A stretch of DNA of 64,000 nucleotides from Actinostola sp. cb2023 (lineage: Eukaryota; Cnidaria; Anthozoa; Actiniaria; Actinostolidae), in contig JAUJYZ010000472.1 in NCBI GenBank assembly GCA_033675265.1, forward strand, positions 353,203 to 417,202, given 5' to 3'. Below, piece after piece: positions 1 through 12,826 of this stretch. The position numbers and the translations under genes are program-made. The notes below the pieces were generated by a model. The model was given only the letters and a program-made list of their open reading frames with translations, was not told the origin of the DNA and did not search any database. Position 1 is the first letter of the stretch. Every line of letters starts with the position of its first letter.

Positions 1-1497
1 TCCAATCCTTTCTCCAAATCCTCACACCCAATCTCTCCAATCCTTTCTTCCAAATCCTCCACCCAATACTTATCTCCAATCCTTTTCCAATTCTCAGACC
101 CAATCTTATCTCCAATCCTTTCTTCCAAATCCCTCACCCAATACTTATCTCCAATCCTTTCTTCCAAATCCTCACACCCAATATCTATCTCCAATCCTTT
201 CTTCCAAATCCTCACACCCAATATCTATCTCCAATCCTTTCTTCCAAATCCTCACACCCAATATCTATCTCCAATCCTTTCTTCCAAATCCTCACACCCA
301 ATATCTATCTCCAATCCTTTCTTCCAAATCCTCACACCCAATATCTATCTCCAATCCTTTCTCCAAATCCTCCACCCAATACTTATCTCCAATCCTTTCT
401 TCCAAATCCTCACACCAATACTTATCTCCAATCCTTTCTTCCAAATCCTCACACCCAATACTTATCTCCAATCCTTTCTTCCAAATCCTCACACCCAATA
501 TCTATCTCCAATCCTTTCTTCCCAATCCTCACACCCAATACTATCTCCAATCCTTTCTTCCAAATCCTCACACCCAATACTTATCTCCAATCCTTTCTTC
601 CAAATCCTCACACCCAATACTTATCTCCAATCCTTTCTTCAAATCCCACAATATCTATCTCCAATCCTTTCTTCCAAATCCTCCACCCAATACTTATCTT
701 CAAATCCAAATTCATCCCACATCAATACTTATCTCCAATCCTTTCTTCCAAATCCTCACACCCAATACTTATCTCCAATCCTTTCTTCCAAATCCTCACA
801 CCCAATACTTATCCCAATCCTTTCTTCCAAATCCTCCACCCAATCCTATCTCCAATCCTTTCTTCCAAATCCTCACACCTAATATCTGTCTCCAATTCTT
901 TCTTCCAAATCCTCCACCCAATACTTATCTCGAATCCTTTCTTCCAATTCGTCAGACCCAATACTTATCTCCAATCCTTTCTTGCAAATCCTCAGACCCA
1001 ATACTTATCTCGAATCCTTTCTTCCAAATCCTCACACCCAATATCTATCTCCAATCCTTTCTTCCAAATCCTCGCACCCAATATCTATCTCCAATCCTTT
1101 CTTCCAAATCCGCACACCCAATATCTATCTCCAATCCTTTCTTCCAAATCCTCACACCCAATATCTATCTCCAATCCTTTCTTCCAAATACTCACACCCA
1201 ATATCTATCTCCAATCCTTTCTTCCAAATCCTCCACCCAATACTTATCTCCAATCCTTTCTTCCAAATCGTCAGACCCAATACTTATCTCCAATCCTTTC
1301 TTCCAAATCCTCAGACCCAATACTTATCTCCAATCCTTTCTTCCAAATCCTCACACCCAATATCTATCTCCAATCCTTTCTTCCCAATCCTCACACCCAA
1401 TACTTATATCCAATCCTTTCTTCCAAATCCTCACACCCAATATCTATCTCCAATCCTTTCTTCCAAATCCTCACACCCAATACTTATTTCCAATAAT
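1..1497. repeat. 40-bp tandem satellite
   Basis: The stretch is a head-to-tail array of a 40-base pyrimidine-rich unit built around TCCAATCCTTTCTTCC, with small indels and point variants between copies. It probably continues beyond the left edge. Long open frames here (for example 982-1578 on +) exist only because 40-bp units cycle through all frames without stops, so they are not genes. The array lies upstream of the visible GALT exons, perhaps inside a GALT intron (inference). Confidence 0.95.
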
Positions 1498-2816
1498 AAG
1501 AATCCCTTCTTTCGCACCTTTACTCCCACTACTCAGAATCCTTCATCCCAAATTTGTCACTTGAACATTTCAAGTTGACCTCTTGACCCGTGGACTGCCA
1601 ACCACCATTGGTTCCTCCCTTCATATCTGATTATCCGGTCAGAACTAGCTGGCTTCTTTGTCATCTTTCTTTAAGTCTACTTATCGTTTTACCCTTCTCT
1701 TTCTTCTTCCTTTTAACCCCTTTCTCTTACTTCTCTTTCCTCATTTCATATTGGACTTGTTTGGATACATTATTCCATCGATACACATATGTTCTGTAAC
1801 GCGCCAGCCAGCTCCTCAGTGTCTCGAAATCTTTCGAAAAACAAAGTGTAACAAGCATTCTTCTGTAATTTTCTGACAGAAAATAGCATTCTTCTAATCG
1901 TTTTTCGTGTCAAAACAGTAAACTGCACAGATAAAAGTTGTCGAGTCGCTTTGCCATTTTGATTTCTTTTGTGAGATTTGATTGGATGATGGGCGATTTC
2001 TGACGCTTTTCAGGAGAATTGAAATTTTGATCACTAAAATCTCGCGTAAATAAAGGAGTTTTACGAAAGAAATCCTTGTAGTTATTTTATAAAACAAATA
2101 GCGACTTCTCCCAAACTTCTCTCGTGTACATCAGGCTATGTAAACACGAGAAACGTTTTCTATTTGTTAAATATAGTCTTGCATATCATTAAATCATCTC
2201 CCGTGGGACTTTTGGGGCAGTTTGAATAGCGCTTTGAAAGTGCTTTTTCCAGAGTTTTTTTAAGTTCTTTAGAGAATACTTTTTAATATCATCGTTGCGT
2301 TGCCTTTGAGACTCGTGGCTATAAATTATGCTTTCTCGGCCGTTAGTCCGTGAGAACATATTTCGAATTGCACCTGGCACCCCTCCCATTGTGTTGTGTC
2401 GTCATACGTGTAGTATTCTTATCTCCAGCATTTGAATCGTAAATCGTTGAATTTGGTTTTCCCACTCCCTTTTCTCTGTTTTAAACGAACTCTTTCGATC
2501 AGTTCTCTTGTTACTCTTTGTTCAAACAAACTGTCCCTTGGGTTATCCTCTTGAGTGTCGAGATGTTCTTGTGCAACACTCTCGGTCTAGTGAGGATCTA
2601 ATTTCCATCGAATACACAATCTCGCGGCGAATCCGTTGATTTCACGAATTTTGTTTTGAAAACTCGTAACTTTGCCTTGGACTTCTTGAATTTCACAAAC
2701 GCATTTCTTCAATTGAAAATTAACCTTGCTCTGCTACTAGTGTTACGATGTTTAGCCACTTTATTAATCACCAGGCCAAATGTGCATAATCACTAGCTAA
2801 CTTATTAGGCCTAGTT
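1498..2816. other. Non-coding stretch, no gene seen
   Basis: I see no convincing exon here. About 1840-2130 is a diverged reverse-complement copy of 53880-54200, so part of the stretch is a dispersed repeat. The remainder (about 2150-2816) has no recognised feature. None of the expected upstream GALT exons, such as the one with the His-Pro-His active-site motif, could be found. Confidence 0.6.
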
Positions 2817-3002
2817 AGTAGTATATTAGGGATGACTCGAGCCCCTTTTAGTAGGCGGATTTCATTAATTTAGTAGGCGGAGGTAGGCGGTTTTACTAAT
2901 TTATTAGTAGGTGGGAGTAGGTGGGATATTAGTGCTAAAAATAAATAATTAATGACTCTATAATATATTCGGGCTAAATATAAATAATTAATGACTCTAT
3001 AG
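2817..3002 (+). repeat. Element A left TIR, outer segment
   Basis: This matches the reverse complement of about 26450-26640, including the block of TAGTAGGCGG-type short repeats and the phrase AGGGATGACTCGAGCCCC. It is cut off at about 3002 by an inserted repeat and resumes at about 4867. Confidence 0.85.
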
Positions 3003-4866
3003 GTAAATTCATTGGATGACGAGGGAAATCCACGTTGAATTCACGAGAAAAGGCGATATCGCACAAGTCGCGAAGCGACGAGTGCGATATCGCCTTTTCG
3101 AGTGAATTCCACGTGGAAAGATGAATTTTCCTTGAATCCCATAGCGTTCTCTTTGTTTTAGAAAAATATAGTTTTTAGACAATTTTGAGTCGCTATTTAT
3201 CGCGCGTCGCAAAGAAAGCCAGTGGAGTGTTCAGTCTTTCGCTACGCTAGCCAATAGGAATCAAGCAAAATTGAATACTAAAATCAGTTTATTTGAAGGA
3301 CAAAAGTTGTTTTCTTCAGTCGTTTTAACGTCTACATTTACGGACAATCTACAACAGGAACACAGCTATAGATGTAGATATGGATATGGATAACATTCAT
3401 AGTTAACGAAAACTTACAGCCAGAAAGACTAAAAGCGATGACACGCTGACTTTACACGGGAGAGAAGTTCTCAAGTTTTCACAATTATCACAATCGTCTT
3501 GACAAACTTTTCTGATAAGAAGTTAATCGGAAAGATATAAAACTACGTATACGGACTTATTCTATCCTCATAAGACTTTAATAAATTGTTCAAATTTTCT
3601 AAACTGACGTTTCTTGTTGTCTTTCAATCCGATCAGAGAGCTGCCGATGAGAAGCTGAACTTTTCACAGGACGTCGACATTGATGGATTTGTTAACTACG
3701 TTCTTGAATGCTAATGATTCTCAGGCAAATGATTTCAGACAAAGGCATATTTATCGATAAACAGAGCCAGAGGTAATCGCTCTGATTCAGTAATTGTGAA
3801 GCTACATCCAGTAAATGAACAAGTCAAAGCCGGCAGCCGAGCGACAAGCAAAGCCAACTGGATAATTTGCAGTTTTGTATGATTTTGGCCATATTACAGG
3901 TACATATTTTGCTACATCCTCGGGAACCCAGGGGTATATTCTGTCGCTCGTTACTCGTTCCCAGAGAAATACCCCTGGGAACGAAGTCTGTTGGAGCTTG
4001 TTCCGGAAGTCAAAATTCAAAATGGCGGCTGTCCTATTCAAACCAGAAATACTTGATACTGATTGGTCGACCATATAAGGTCGACCAATCAGAAACGAGA
4101 GTAATTTTGACTTCCGGAACAAGTTCCAACAGACTTCGTTCCCAGGGGTATTTCTCTGGGAGCGAGTAACGAGCGACAGAATATACCCCTGGGTTCCCGA
4201 GGATGATTTTGCTAATGCTAGGTGTATAAAATTCTGTATTAAATTGGACTATTGTTGTTGTTTATCTATTGGCTTCTACTAGATTTGTAGTTGATTGCTG
4301 GAGCCGGTTTGATTAAGCTTACGGCAGTGACTGCCATGACTTGTACTTCGTGGTCTCTTTCTCAAACTTAGGTGAAAGTTTTGTAAATAAATAAATTATT
4401 ATCTCGCTGAGAAATTTCATTAATTATTAGTGCATCGATCTGGAGTATCATTCATTCAGAAGAGTATTAATTTAAGCTTGCAAGGTATACGTTTTACGAT
4501 TGTTTTGTTTTCAATGTTGTTGTTTTGCGAAAAGCCAACAACATCAAAAGTGCGGGCTTCCTGTTTTTTCATTGAATTCAGCTTTTCAAATGTCTTGATT
4601 TTAATCTCATTTGCAAAACAAAAAATCATTATTTCTTTCTGTAAATGTTTTTGTTTGTTCCTTTTGTAAGCAATCTCAGTGTTTATTTGTTCTCTTGGTG
4701 AGAAACAGAGACGAAAATCGAACTTAAATACAAAATTCAGCGCGGGATCCCTATATATCGATGAATTCAGCTTTTCAAAGTGTTGAATTCCACGCTGAAT
4801 TCCCTCTCATCCGGTTTGCTTCTCAGCCAATCAGCGCGCGAGTTTCATATGAGCTATGGGATTCTA
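3003..4866. mobile_element. Dispersed repeat R1, short copy, inserted in A's left arm
   Basis: The insertion interrupts A's TIR, which is continuous on the right side. Its left end (AGGTAAATTCATTGG, then a GGCGATATCGCACAAG palindrome) recurs at 55319. Its right part (4430-4866, ending TTTCATATGAGCTATGGG) recurs at 58970-60003. The two copies therefore share both ends but differ in interior length (1.9 kb against 4.7 kb). CTAT or TCTAT at both junctions may be a target duplication. No convincing gene is inside; the ORFs in it are short and unconserved. Confidence 0.7.
3917..4203. repeat. Foldback (hairpin) element
   Basis: Two near-perfect inverted arms of about 140 bases meet near 4076 at a TATAAGGTCGACC centre. 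The outer words are CTCGGGAACCCAGGGGTATA and its reverse complement. The overlapping ORFs on both strands here are a consequence of the palindrome and not genes. It lies inside the R1 copy. Confidence 0.85.
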
Positions 4867-5016
4867 TAATATATTCGGGCTCAATATGAATAATTGATGT
4901 GCATATTAGGGCTAAATATAATATATGTGTGCTAAATATAAATAATTGATGTCTATATATATACTGTGAATTGAATCAGGTACGTTTGACTTCTTATAAC
5001 TGTAAACACATTTTAA
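4867..5016 (+). repeat. Element A left TIR, middle segment
   Basis: This is the reverse complement of 26261-26400, including AATTGAATCAGGTACGTTTG. It ends at a TTAA (5013-5016) where element B begins. Confidence 0.85.
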
Positions 5017-5816
5017 GAGGCTGTCTCTGTAAAAGCGGTCCACGCGATTCGCGTCGATAAATAAAATCGCCTGATTTTCTGTGTGGTAAAAGTACTTCAT
5101 ACCAAGGTAACAAAACCACAATATTTTTGTTGTTAGATTGAAATTCGTTCCGTACAGGCAAAAAACGTCATTGGCCCATAATCGCTCGTTCGCGACCAAA
5201 ATCCGGCCTGATTTTTACGTGTATTTAAGCAACCGTCGCAAAGCCAAATTGTTTCTTATGGACATAATTTTTACAGAGCGACCTAGATAAACTGCTAATT
5301 TACCCTATGCAGCAGTTTGAAACATTTTAACGAAAAACTCTTTGCACGCCAAGGCGCTATTTAACCCTATCTAAAGACTCCCGCGGTCAAACATGAAAAA
5401 TGATCATTTTTGAATCTACTTTTCTCCATTGGCAGATAAAATAAATTGATGTGAATGACATTGATGTACAATTTGAACCTTGCCAAATAAGATTTTAGAA
5501 GCAAACTTTGTCTATATTAACATTTCAGAGAACGCTAAGCAAGCATTCATCTGGATATTTTGACTACTCGCTTCCAAAAAGCGTTCGAATGTCAATAAAT
5601 TAAAGTCTTAAAATATTACCTGACAAAGGGCAAAATCTAATCACTTACTGGGAATAGAATGATATACAAATCCATGGCCAAAGAATTCCCAAAAAACTAG
5701 AGAAAATTCGTTATAGATGATTTCTCGTCCATACAATGCAATGAGAATCGAACTGAATTAATCAGTAAACAGTGAAATTGACAAGACTGCCAATGCACGT
5801 GCCACGTGCATAATTA
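5017..5816 (+). repeat. Element B left TIR
   Basis: The segment is nearly identical in reverse complement to 10842-11633. Both end inward at TGCACGTGCATTGGCAG-like sequence. The small ORFs on the two strands are TIR shadows. Confidence 0.9.
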
Positions 5817-5992
5817 AGTTGTAATTTTAGCAAAGCGATGCCACCACAGTGGCCGAACTTTACGATCTAGGTCTAGAGCTATGAAGATCATTACATTGAA
5901 TTATTTGTATGCCCTTTGTTCAGGCAAATATATAGTGGAATGATGCACTTACTTTTGCCGTCGTACACTTACGAGGTTATGACATGCATGAC

Positions 5993-6334
5993 CACAGGAA
6001 GCCCAAGCTGTGGTTTTGTGGAGAATATCGTAAAAATATTTTCTCCTGTAAATACTGTAATAAAAGACTTGAAACTGTGGTAGTGTCTTGTGGTCTTTAT
6101 TTACTATCCCTGTGAAAATTTTCAGCGAATTTCAGCATTTTTTAGTGTCTCCAGGGCTCACTTACTGGGTGAGGGGAGACACTAAAAAATGCTGAAATTC
6201 GCTGAAAATTTTCACAGGGATAGTAAATAAAGACCACAAGACACTACCACAGTTTCAAATCTTTTATTACAGTATTTACAGGAGAAAATATTTTTACGAT
6301 ATTCTCCACAAAACCACAGCTTGGGCTTCCTGTG
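5993..6334. repeat. Near-perfect hairpin element with 7-bp duplication
   Basis: Arms of about 165 bases are almost perfect reverse complements around a short loop near 6150-6175. GCATGAC is found directly on both sides (5986-5992 and 6335-6341), as expected for a 7-bp target-site duplication. The very high arm identity suggests a young insertion or gene conversion. Confidence 0.85.
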
Positions 6335-6508
6335 GCATGACGACACATATTTCTTGTAAAACAGGCATAGATATACTGTATCGAAGTAACTTTAAAACAT
6401 GCAGGAAACATTCGAAAGAAACAATCACTGAGAGGAATTTATATCTAGATAAAATAATTGATTTGGCGATGATATACGTCACCAGTCACTATCCGGCTGT
6501 GGGAGTAC

Positions 6509-6560
6509 TCCCCCCCCCCCCCCCCCCCCCCCCTCCCCCCAACCCCCACCATTGCCCCCC
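6509..6560 (+). repeat. Poly-C tract
   Basis: A run of more than 20 C residues is followed by C-rich sequence. It is one of five long C or G homopolymers in the window (also about 13382, 33489, 41743 and 45005). Confidence 0.95.
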
Positions 6561-6648
6561 CTCCCCCGCGTAGATGGTGCGTTAGATCCCATGGTCCCTC
6601 GCAAAGTTATATGCATAGTATCATACCTTGTTAACTAACATTTAACTC

Positions 6649-9599
6649 TTAACTGAATGAGTCGAGGAACAACTGCATTCTCCAACCATGGTCTTGATGG
6701 TGTTGATAAGCTCCGCCTTCCAGCGTCTTTCGTTTGAATGGTAAATCAAAGTGTTCACAAATGTTTTGAAGCATTTTCACATTAAATTTCTTCAGGTTAT
6801 CTTGATGACTATACTCGCAGAGATCATAGATGTCATACATAATTGGATGATTGGCACAAAGTTCATTGACCACGGTTTGAACTATTTCTTGATGCATCTT
6901 TTCATTTTCATCCCAATTCTCTTCATCATTTTCTTGCAAAGGATCAGCAGATAGCTGTTTTCTACGGCTTGATGTCAGTCTTGAAAAATATCCCTGTATC
7001 TGTGACTTGGTAAGCCATTCGTCTCTTGAAAACAGTCTATTCCCAAGTTCATCTCTAGCAGTTCGTATATCTTGTACGACTTGTTGAGGATCCGCTTTCC
7101 TTCCCGTTTTCTCTCCTACTTCGTATTTTCTTAAAAGATAACATTTGACTTTCTCAGTAAATCTGGAAGTAGTTCTAGGTTTTTGTAGCGCCCATCCACA
7201 TGGTAGTAGATCGTCTTGTTTTATCTTCTCTAGATATTCCAGCTGTGCGCGTTGCACAGGAAGCCTCGTCAGCAAGTGAAAGGGACGCAAATTGTTCAAC
7301 CCATCCCCTACGCAGCGTGTCGTAAATACTTTCTTGCTTTTCCTGGGTCGATTTTGGCTTTGGTTCGGAGTGACGTTCTAAGCATGCGTGGAGTTCAGCA
7401 GATTCTAGATCAGTAAAAGCTTGAGAGCAAGCGATATCAGGGCACTCAAAAACTGTTGCTTCTGGAATTGGATCTTCTGAAACACGCGAATCAGTTTTTA
7501 TTCTTCTTGGAGAGGGAGGGAAAAATCCGTAGTTTTCGCAAATTTCGAGACGTGTTTCACTTTGGTTGCGGTGGTAGATACTTTTCCATGGCACAACTTT
7601 CCCGGGTCCAACACCAAAGGCCTTCCACACTCTTAGATCGTTCTTCTCATACACGAAGTTGTGAAAAGCACTCATCCCCTGCAACTTTGTTATCTCTAGA
7701 TCCATTTCGGTTGGTCTAATTTCGCAAACTGCGGCTGTACTGCCTTTCACATTTCTTTCTTTCAGCGCAGTATGCATATCTTGGGCAGAGAGTATATCAT
7801 GCCCTTCATTGCAGTATCTGCGAATAGCACCTTTCATTGAGCACAGAATCCTATCGCAGATATCTTTGCCAAATTGGGGCTCAGAATAATCGTACCTTGC
7901 GATTGAAATCCCTACTCGTTCTCCCACGTCTCGCAGAGCTGCCAAAAGTTGACTATTATGGTAACAGCCAGCTTTGTCAGATCTCAAAAATACTGTAGAA
8001 ATGTGTGGCTTTTCAGAATGAATCATCGTAAGTAGCTGTTCCACGATGGAAGTGACTGCGAACCAATTCTGGCTGCAGCTATTGACGAGATGCGCGTAGT
8101 AAGACACTTCAACTTGACCATTTGAATTATTGGACAACACGCTACTGACATGACAATTTATACCTCGTTTAGCAAACCATTCGCTTTGCTTTTCTCTATG
8201 TCGCATCTGCACAAATTTCATCGCCCAATCCATGACAATCATGATGGAATCATCTTTTAACGAGGCAACAGCAGTTTGTTTGGCCTCCTCTTGATTCTCA
8301 GAACGGAGTACGTGAGCTTTCCATGTGAAGATGAAGACCTTTGCTTGACTGAAATCATAAATAAAATCATCACATTGCTCAGAATTGTACATGTTTTTAG
8401 CGAGCTTTAAGATCATATTTTCAATAGATTGAATACATTCTTTTAGATCTTCACAGTCGTTACATCTTGTGAAATGGTCGTTTGTGCAGAACTCTTGAAA
8501 GTCAGAATCAGAAGGGTCGCTTAAAGCGTACTTCCTACAATGATCAGGACATAAATCCGATTCATCACGGCAATGCACACGGTATGTTGTCTTGAAGTAT
8601 CTTCTTCCAGCCTTCAATCGTCTACGCATGTCATTACACCAAATCTCATCAGCCCCAAAGTTAGACTCCAACTCATCGACAATAGTTATTAGTCGGTGGA
8701 AACCTTCAGTTCCATCAGCTGCCGTGTTGTCTAAGCCCTGCAATGACTTTCGTTGTGATGCTTCCCTCACTTCTAAAACTCGATACAATGTAGCACGACT
8801 GAGAGGCTCAAACCCATCTTCTTTGCAGTATTGTAGATACTGAGTTATCATCGTGGACCTTGTGACTGTACGAATGATGTTAGGCATACTTAGACGCTCA
8901 CCATTGTCTAGTTTAAGTGTGCGGTTGCCGTATGCTACGTCCTGGTAGAAATACGGACGGTTCACAAACGTTAGAAAGTGATCCAACTTAGTCATATCAA
9001 TTCTTATTCTATGAGATGGTTTCTTTTCCACAGGTAAGCCGGGACCAACAGTTCTAGCATGATCGGAAGATCTTCCGATCGCTTAATTTCTCAAATGGCT
9101 CGTGAAACCTCTTCAGTTTTTCACTTGTGTATTCATAAGCGTAAATACTCAAAATCTGAGTTTTTAAATTCGATGTGGGAGTGACTTCTTATATGCAGTG
9201 ATCATTGCAACAAGATTTCCAGGAAGATCGGTTTCTTCAATTGCATTCGCGTGCGTGTTTTGTAAATTTTGAAACAGTTTCTCGCCTTCATCGGGTGCTA
9301 TGGCATGACAGACTAAGTTGCACGCTTCCTTCGCTCGGTTGATACAGTGTTCTTGGTCTAAAAGTGAAGCACTGTTCCACTCCCCTTTAAGTTGAAAGGT
9401 CAATGGTTCTACATTGTGACCAGGAGCTACCTTTGATAGCATTTCCATAGCACTGTTAAAGGTTGTAATAGCAGCAGTATCACCCGCACCTTCTGACTCG
9501 TTATCTGAGGAATCGTTAAACTGTTCACGAAAATGTCCAGGAGTCCATAAGGGATCCATTGCTTTCCCCTTTGATGGTTCAGGAGAGACAACGACTGTC
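6649..9599 (-). pseudogene. Element B transposase-like gene, main exon, frameshifted
   Basis: This is the large 3' exon of a gene whose intact relative is in element A. The acceptor-like end is at 9599, then reading goes leftward. Three frame breaks are visible: near 9170, near 9065 (beside a palindromic GATCGGAAGATC duplication) and near 7250. The two long open pieces (7175-9031 and 6649-7299) overlap at the last break. Blocks shared with the A protein include DWAMKF, LRSDKAGCYHN, GKDICDR, a C2H2-like finger (C-X4-C...H) and a tail starting GWAL. By analogy with DDE enzymes, the conserved Asp residues may be catalytic (inference). The stop is at 6649. The breaks could be real decay or homopolymer sequencing errors. 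Confidence 0.8.
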
Positions 9600-9841
9600 C
9601 TGCGATAAAGAAAACATACCAAAGTCAGACTAAACAAATCAGTGTTCAAGCTGCACCCATGTCCTGTACCACGCCCAGCATACAACCCGATGAGATATGT
9701 CAAACTTTGGATATTTCATTGTCTAGTATGCTTTGTTACATTTATACGTTTCTGTGTGTTTCTCGTTTTTAGTCACTTTTTCTGACTGTACTTCCACCTA
9801 GATACAGTGTAACCAAAATCCAACCTGTTAAAAAATCTTAC

Positions 9842-9941
9842 GGTGAATGTTGTTTCTGTGGTCCATTGCAGTCATCTTTGAGCCATGGTAACTCAGTGTC
9901 CACTTTTGTTTTGTGATTGCTCCTACATGTTTCGCATATGG
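9842..9941 (-). pseudogene. Element B transposase-like gene, exon 2
   Basis: On the - strand, a TTCTTTCAG acceptor precedes a 100-base open exon encoding ICETCRSNHKTK. It ends at a GTAAG donor (9841 downward). It corresponds to A's exon 2 (ICASCRLAHYKS). The CxxC pair plus His suggests a zinc site shared with exon 1. It is too short to stand out as an ORF. Confidence 0.65.
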
Positions 9942-10341
9942 CTGAAAGAAGTTAACAAACAAAATGAGGACTCATGCTGATAAAGTGGCTGCAATTCATT
10001 GTTCAAACTATTTATTTACCGCAATTCCAGCGTTATATCAGGGTGATTCAAAAATAAATCCCGGCCTCTCCCTTTTCGAGATCACGTGACTTGAAGTGCA
10101 GGGTGCCTAAGTCCATTCATTGTATTATTTCGACATTTGAAATGTGATTTGTTTGTATAAATTGGTTTAACGCGGGAATGTTAATATAAAATTGGAGTTA
10201 AATAGTCTTTCTTTCAAGACACAGAGTTTATCATAATAATATTGAGTAACGTTGAATCTTTCTCAGAGGACTGACATGCTAATTAGCAATCATATGCAAA
10301 TGTATATTCACGAATACAGTGAGTATACAAATGTTACATAC

Positions 10342-10750
10342 GCGATCCAACTGGTGCAAGCATCTCATATATCATCTGGATCTCTCTTGACATCTGTGGT
10401 GAGGCTCTTGTCCTTCCTTTTATGGCCTTTTTAGCAGACACGCGTTTCTTGTTCTCACTGTGCTTGTGAGCCGAATGCTGGCATGCGGTCTTTGATGGCT
10501 TCCAATGTTTTCCCAACATGCGTCGATGTTTAGGGCACACATACATGACTTCGATTAAATAACCCTGCTCTTGCTGTTATGAACTGCCATTCCTTCAGTT
10601 TTTTTCGCGAGAAAGATGAATTGATCGCAAATGGACGAGTATGTCATCCAGACATTCAAGTAGAGGCACCGAAATGGTTTCACCGCGAAACTCACTGCAA
10701 GAGTCTGAGTCACTTAGAATCCCCTTCAAAAAACACTGCAGATCTGACAT
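10342..10750 (-). pseudogene. Element B transposase-like gene, exon 1
   Basis: An ATG at 10750 begins an open stretch that aligns with A's exon 1. Shared features are a VPLL block followed by CPKHRR, W and later C/H residues that look zinc-binding. A frame break sits at the A-run near 10600. The exon ends at a GTATGT donor (10341 downward), the same place as in A. The gene starts just inside B's right TIR, so its promoter is probably in or next to that TIR. Confidence 0.65.
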
Positions 10751-10841
10751 CGCAATAGTTAAGAAAACCACACACTAAAAAACCTGACTACTGACTTCAG
10801 TTGAGTATATACGGTGTGAGAATTAGATGTATTAACTAAGT

Positions 10842-11633
10842 GCACGTGCATTGGCAGACTTGTCAATTTCACTGTTTACTGATTAATTCAGTTCGATTCT
10901 CATTGCATTGTATGGACGAGAAATCATCTATAACGAATTTATCTCTAGTTTTTTTTGGAATTCTTTGGCCATGGATTTGTACATCATTCTATTCCCAGTA
11001 AGTGATTAGATTTTGCCCTTTGTCAGGTAATATTTTAAGACTTTAATTTATTGACATTCGAACGCTTTTTGGAAGCGAGTAGTCAAAATATCCAGATGAA
11101 TGCTTGCTTAGCGTTCTCTGAAATGTTAATATAGACAAAGTTTGCTTCTAAAATCTTATTTGGCAAGGTTCAAATTGTACATCAATGTCATTCACATCAA
11201 TTTATTTTATCTGCCAATGGAGAAAAGTAGATTCAAAAATGATCATTTTTCATGTTTGACCGCGGGAGTCTTTAGATAGGGTTAAATAGCGCCTTGGCGT
11301 GCAAAGAGTTTTTCGTTAAAATGTTTCAAACTGCTGCATAGAGTAAATTAGCAGTTTATCTAGGTCGCTCTGTAAAAATTATGTCCATAAGAAACAATTT
11401 GGCTTTGCGACGGTTGCTTAAATACACGTAAAAATCAGGCCGGATTTTCGTCGCGAACGAGCGATTATGGGCCAATGACGTTTTTTTTTTGCTCGTACGG
11501 AACGAATTTCAATCTAACAACAAAAATATTGTGGTTTTGTTACCTTGGTATGAAGTACTTTTACCACACAGAAAATCAGGCGATTTTATTTATCGACGCG
11601 AATCGCGTGGACCGCTTTTACAGAGACAGCCTC
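10842..11633 (-). repeat. Element B right TIR
   Basis: Reverse complement of 5017-5816, ending CAGAGACAGCCTC next to TTTTAAAA. Confidence 0.9.
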
Positions 11634-11636
11634 TTT

Positions 11637-12635
11637 TAAAAGTGCAATTGACGGAGAAAACCGGGCAGTCTCTAAAATGTGGGTTTTCCGATTCACTTTA
11701 TATTTACACCATTTAATCCTCATCGGTAAATATTACGAACCGTGAAGTATGACGAAAATCGGGCTTTTCGTTTCCGAGATGACCACCCCCCTCAGTTTTT
11801 GGCCTCTGAAGGCCGTAAAATTGACTTGATTCTGGACCAAAATTGAGAGGCTTAAACATTTACTTCGCGAAATAAATGAACTCTCCAAGTGCTTCTACAT
11901 ATTTTTGATGGTCGAAATAAGATATTCACGGCGACAGATTTTCATTTGAAAAAAATAGGTCTTTTATGCAGGCCGTTAAATATCGTTGATCGTCCAGTAA
12001 CGAGCAGTATTGCAAATTTTGGTCAACTTTAAATGCCCGTTTCTCAAAAGTGCGGCAGTTTATTGAAGACTTACTCCGTTTCGTAGTTGTACACGTGTTT
12101 CGTGTTAAATTTAAGCAAACTCATGATTGGTATCTTTAATTGCGGAAACGCAGCGTGTGTTTGAAGTTCGACTAAAATGCTTCTTTTCCACTAGCCGATT
12201 TCCCGCCAAAATTAGTAGTTTCGCCTCAAGTGAAGCTGTAAATGTCTCTGAGGCTATCGAGAAATAAGTCAGAAGATATTGTATCTCAGCTCTAGATTAT
12301 TTTGTACATATAATCAGATTATTGGGTTCATAGGGCATCACTAATGAGGTGTTGACAACTTTTAGTGGAAGCCGAGACTGTACAATTTTGCCGCGAAATG
12401 TGATCGGTCCTGCTTGAGGAGTCACGCTAGGGAAAAATGGCAAAAATAATGTTAACAATAACGAAACAATGCAAACATTCAAGTTGTACATGCTTTATTT
12501 AATTAGTATATGGTGAAACTGCGAGGTTGGTTTTAACGAAAACTTGTAACCTTGTGTCAACAGCTAGAGACATTCGTGTCACGCAAGTGACTGGTGTTCT
12601 TTGAAATTCATTTATTCGCGGATAGAATACATATC
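11637..12635 (+). repeat. Element A left TIR, inner segment
   Basis: This is the reverse complement of about 19405-20494, apart from a small insertion at 19508-19604 in the right copy. The mirrored small ORFs at 12297-12491 (-) and 19654-19839 (+) encode the same peptide because they are TIR sequence. I do not think they are genes. Confidence 0.85.
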
Positions 12636-12826
12636 GATTCGAATGTCAGTGTATTCAAATTCTTATCAATAGATTGAAACCATTAATTACTTTTCATTCA
12701 ATTGGCTTCGAAAACATGCGGTGATTTCTCAATCTTAATTTGCATAAATTATTAGTGTGTCGCATTGTCTGTTGCCCGGTCTGTCGCAATCACCAATTCC
12801 TGTTCATTTATCATTTTGAACCCATC

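Larger units (their letters stand above)
5017..11633. mobile_element. Element B: TTAA-flanked DNA transposon
   Basis: A 6.6-kb unit has terminal inverted repeats of about 800 bases (5017-5816 and 10842-11633) starting GAGGCTGTCTCTGTAAAAGC. TTAA is present at both ends (5013-5016 and 11636-11639), with two extra bases at the right junction, which suggests a TTAA-type target. It carries a decayed - strand gene homologous to the one in element A. It interrupts A's left TIR, so it inserted after A. A hairpin element (5993-6334) and a poly-C tract (about 6509) lie between its left TIR and the gene's 3' end. Confidence 0.85.

Noticed and set aside
982..1578. 198-codon open frame on +
   Set aside because: It lies entirely in the 40-bp satellite; the peptide is the satellite unit read in rotating frames.
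1498..2816. Upstream GALT exons, including the HPH active-site exon
   Set aside because: I looked for the expected His-Pro-His and flanking segments in all + frames and did not see them; they probably lie left of the window.
3802..4169. Overlapping frames of about 100 codons on both strands
   Set aside because: They are produced by the foldback element; the sequences mirror each other.
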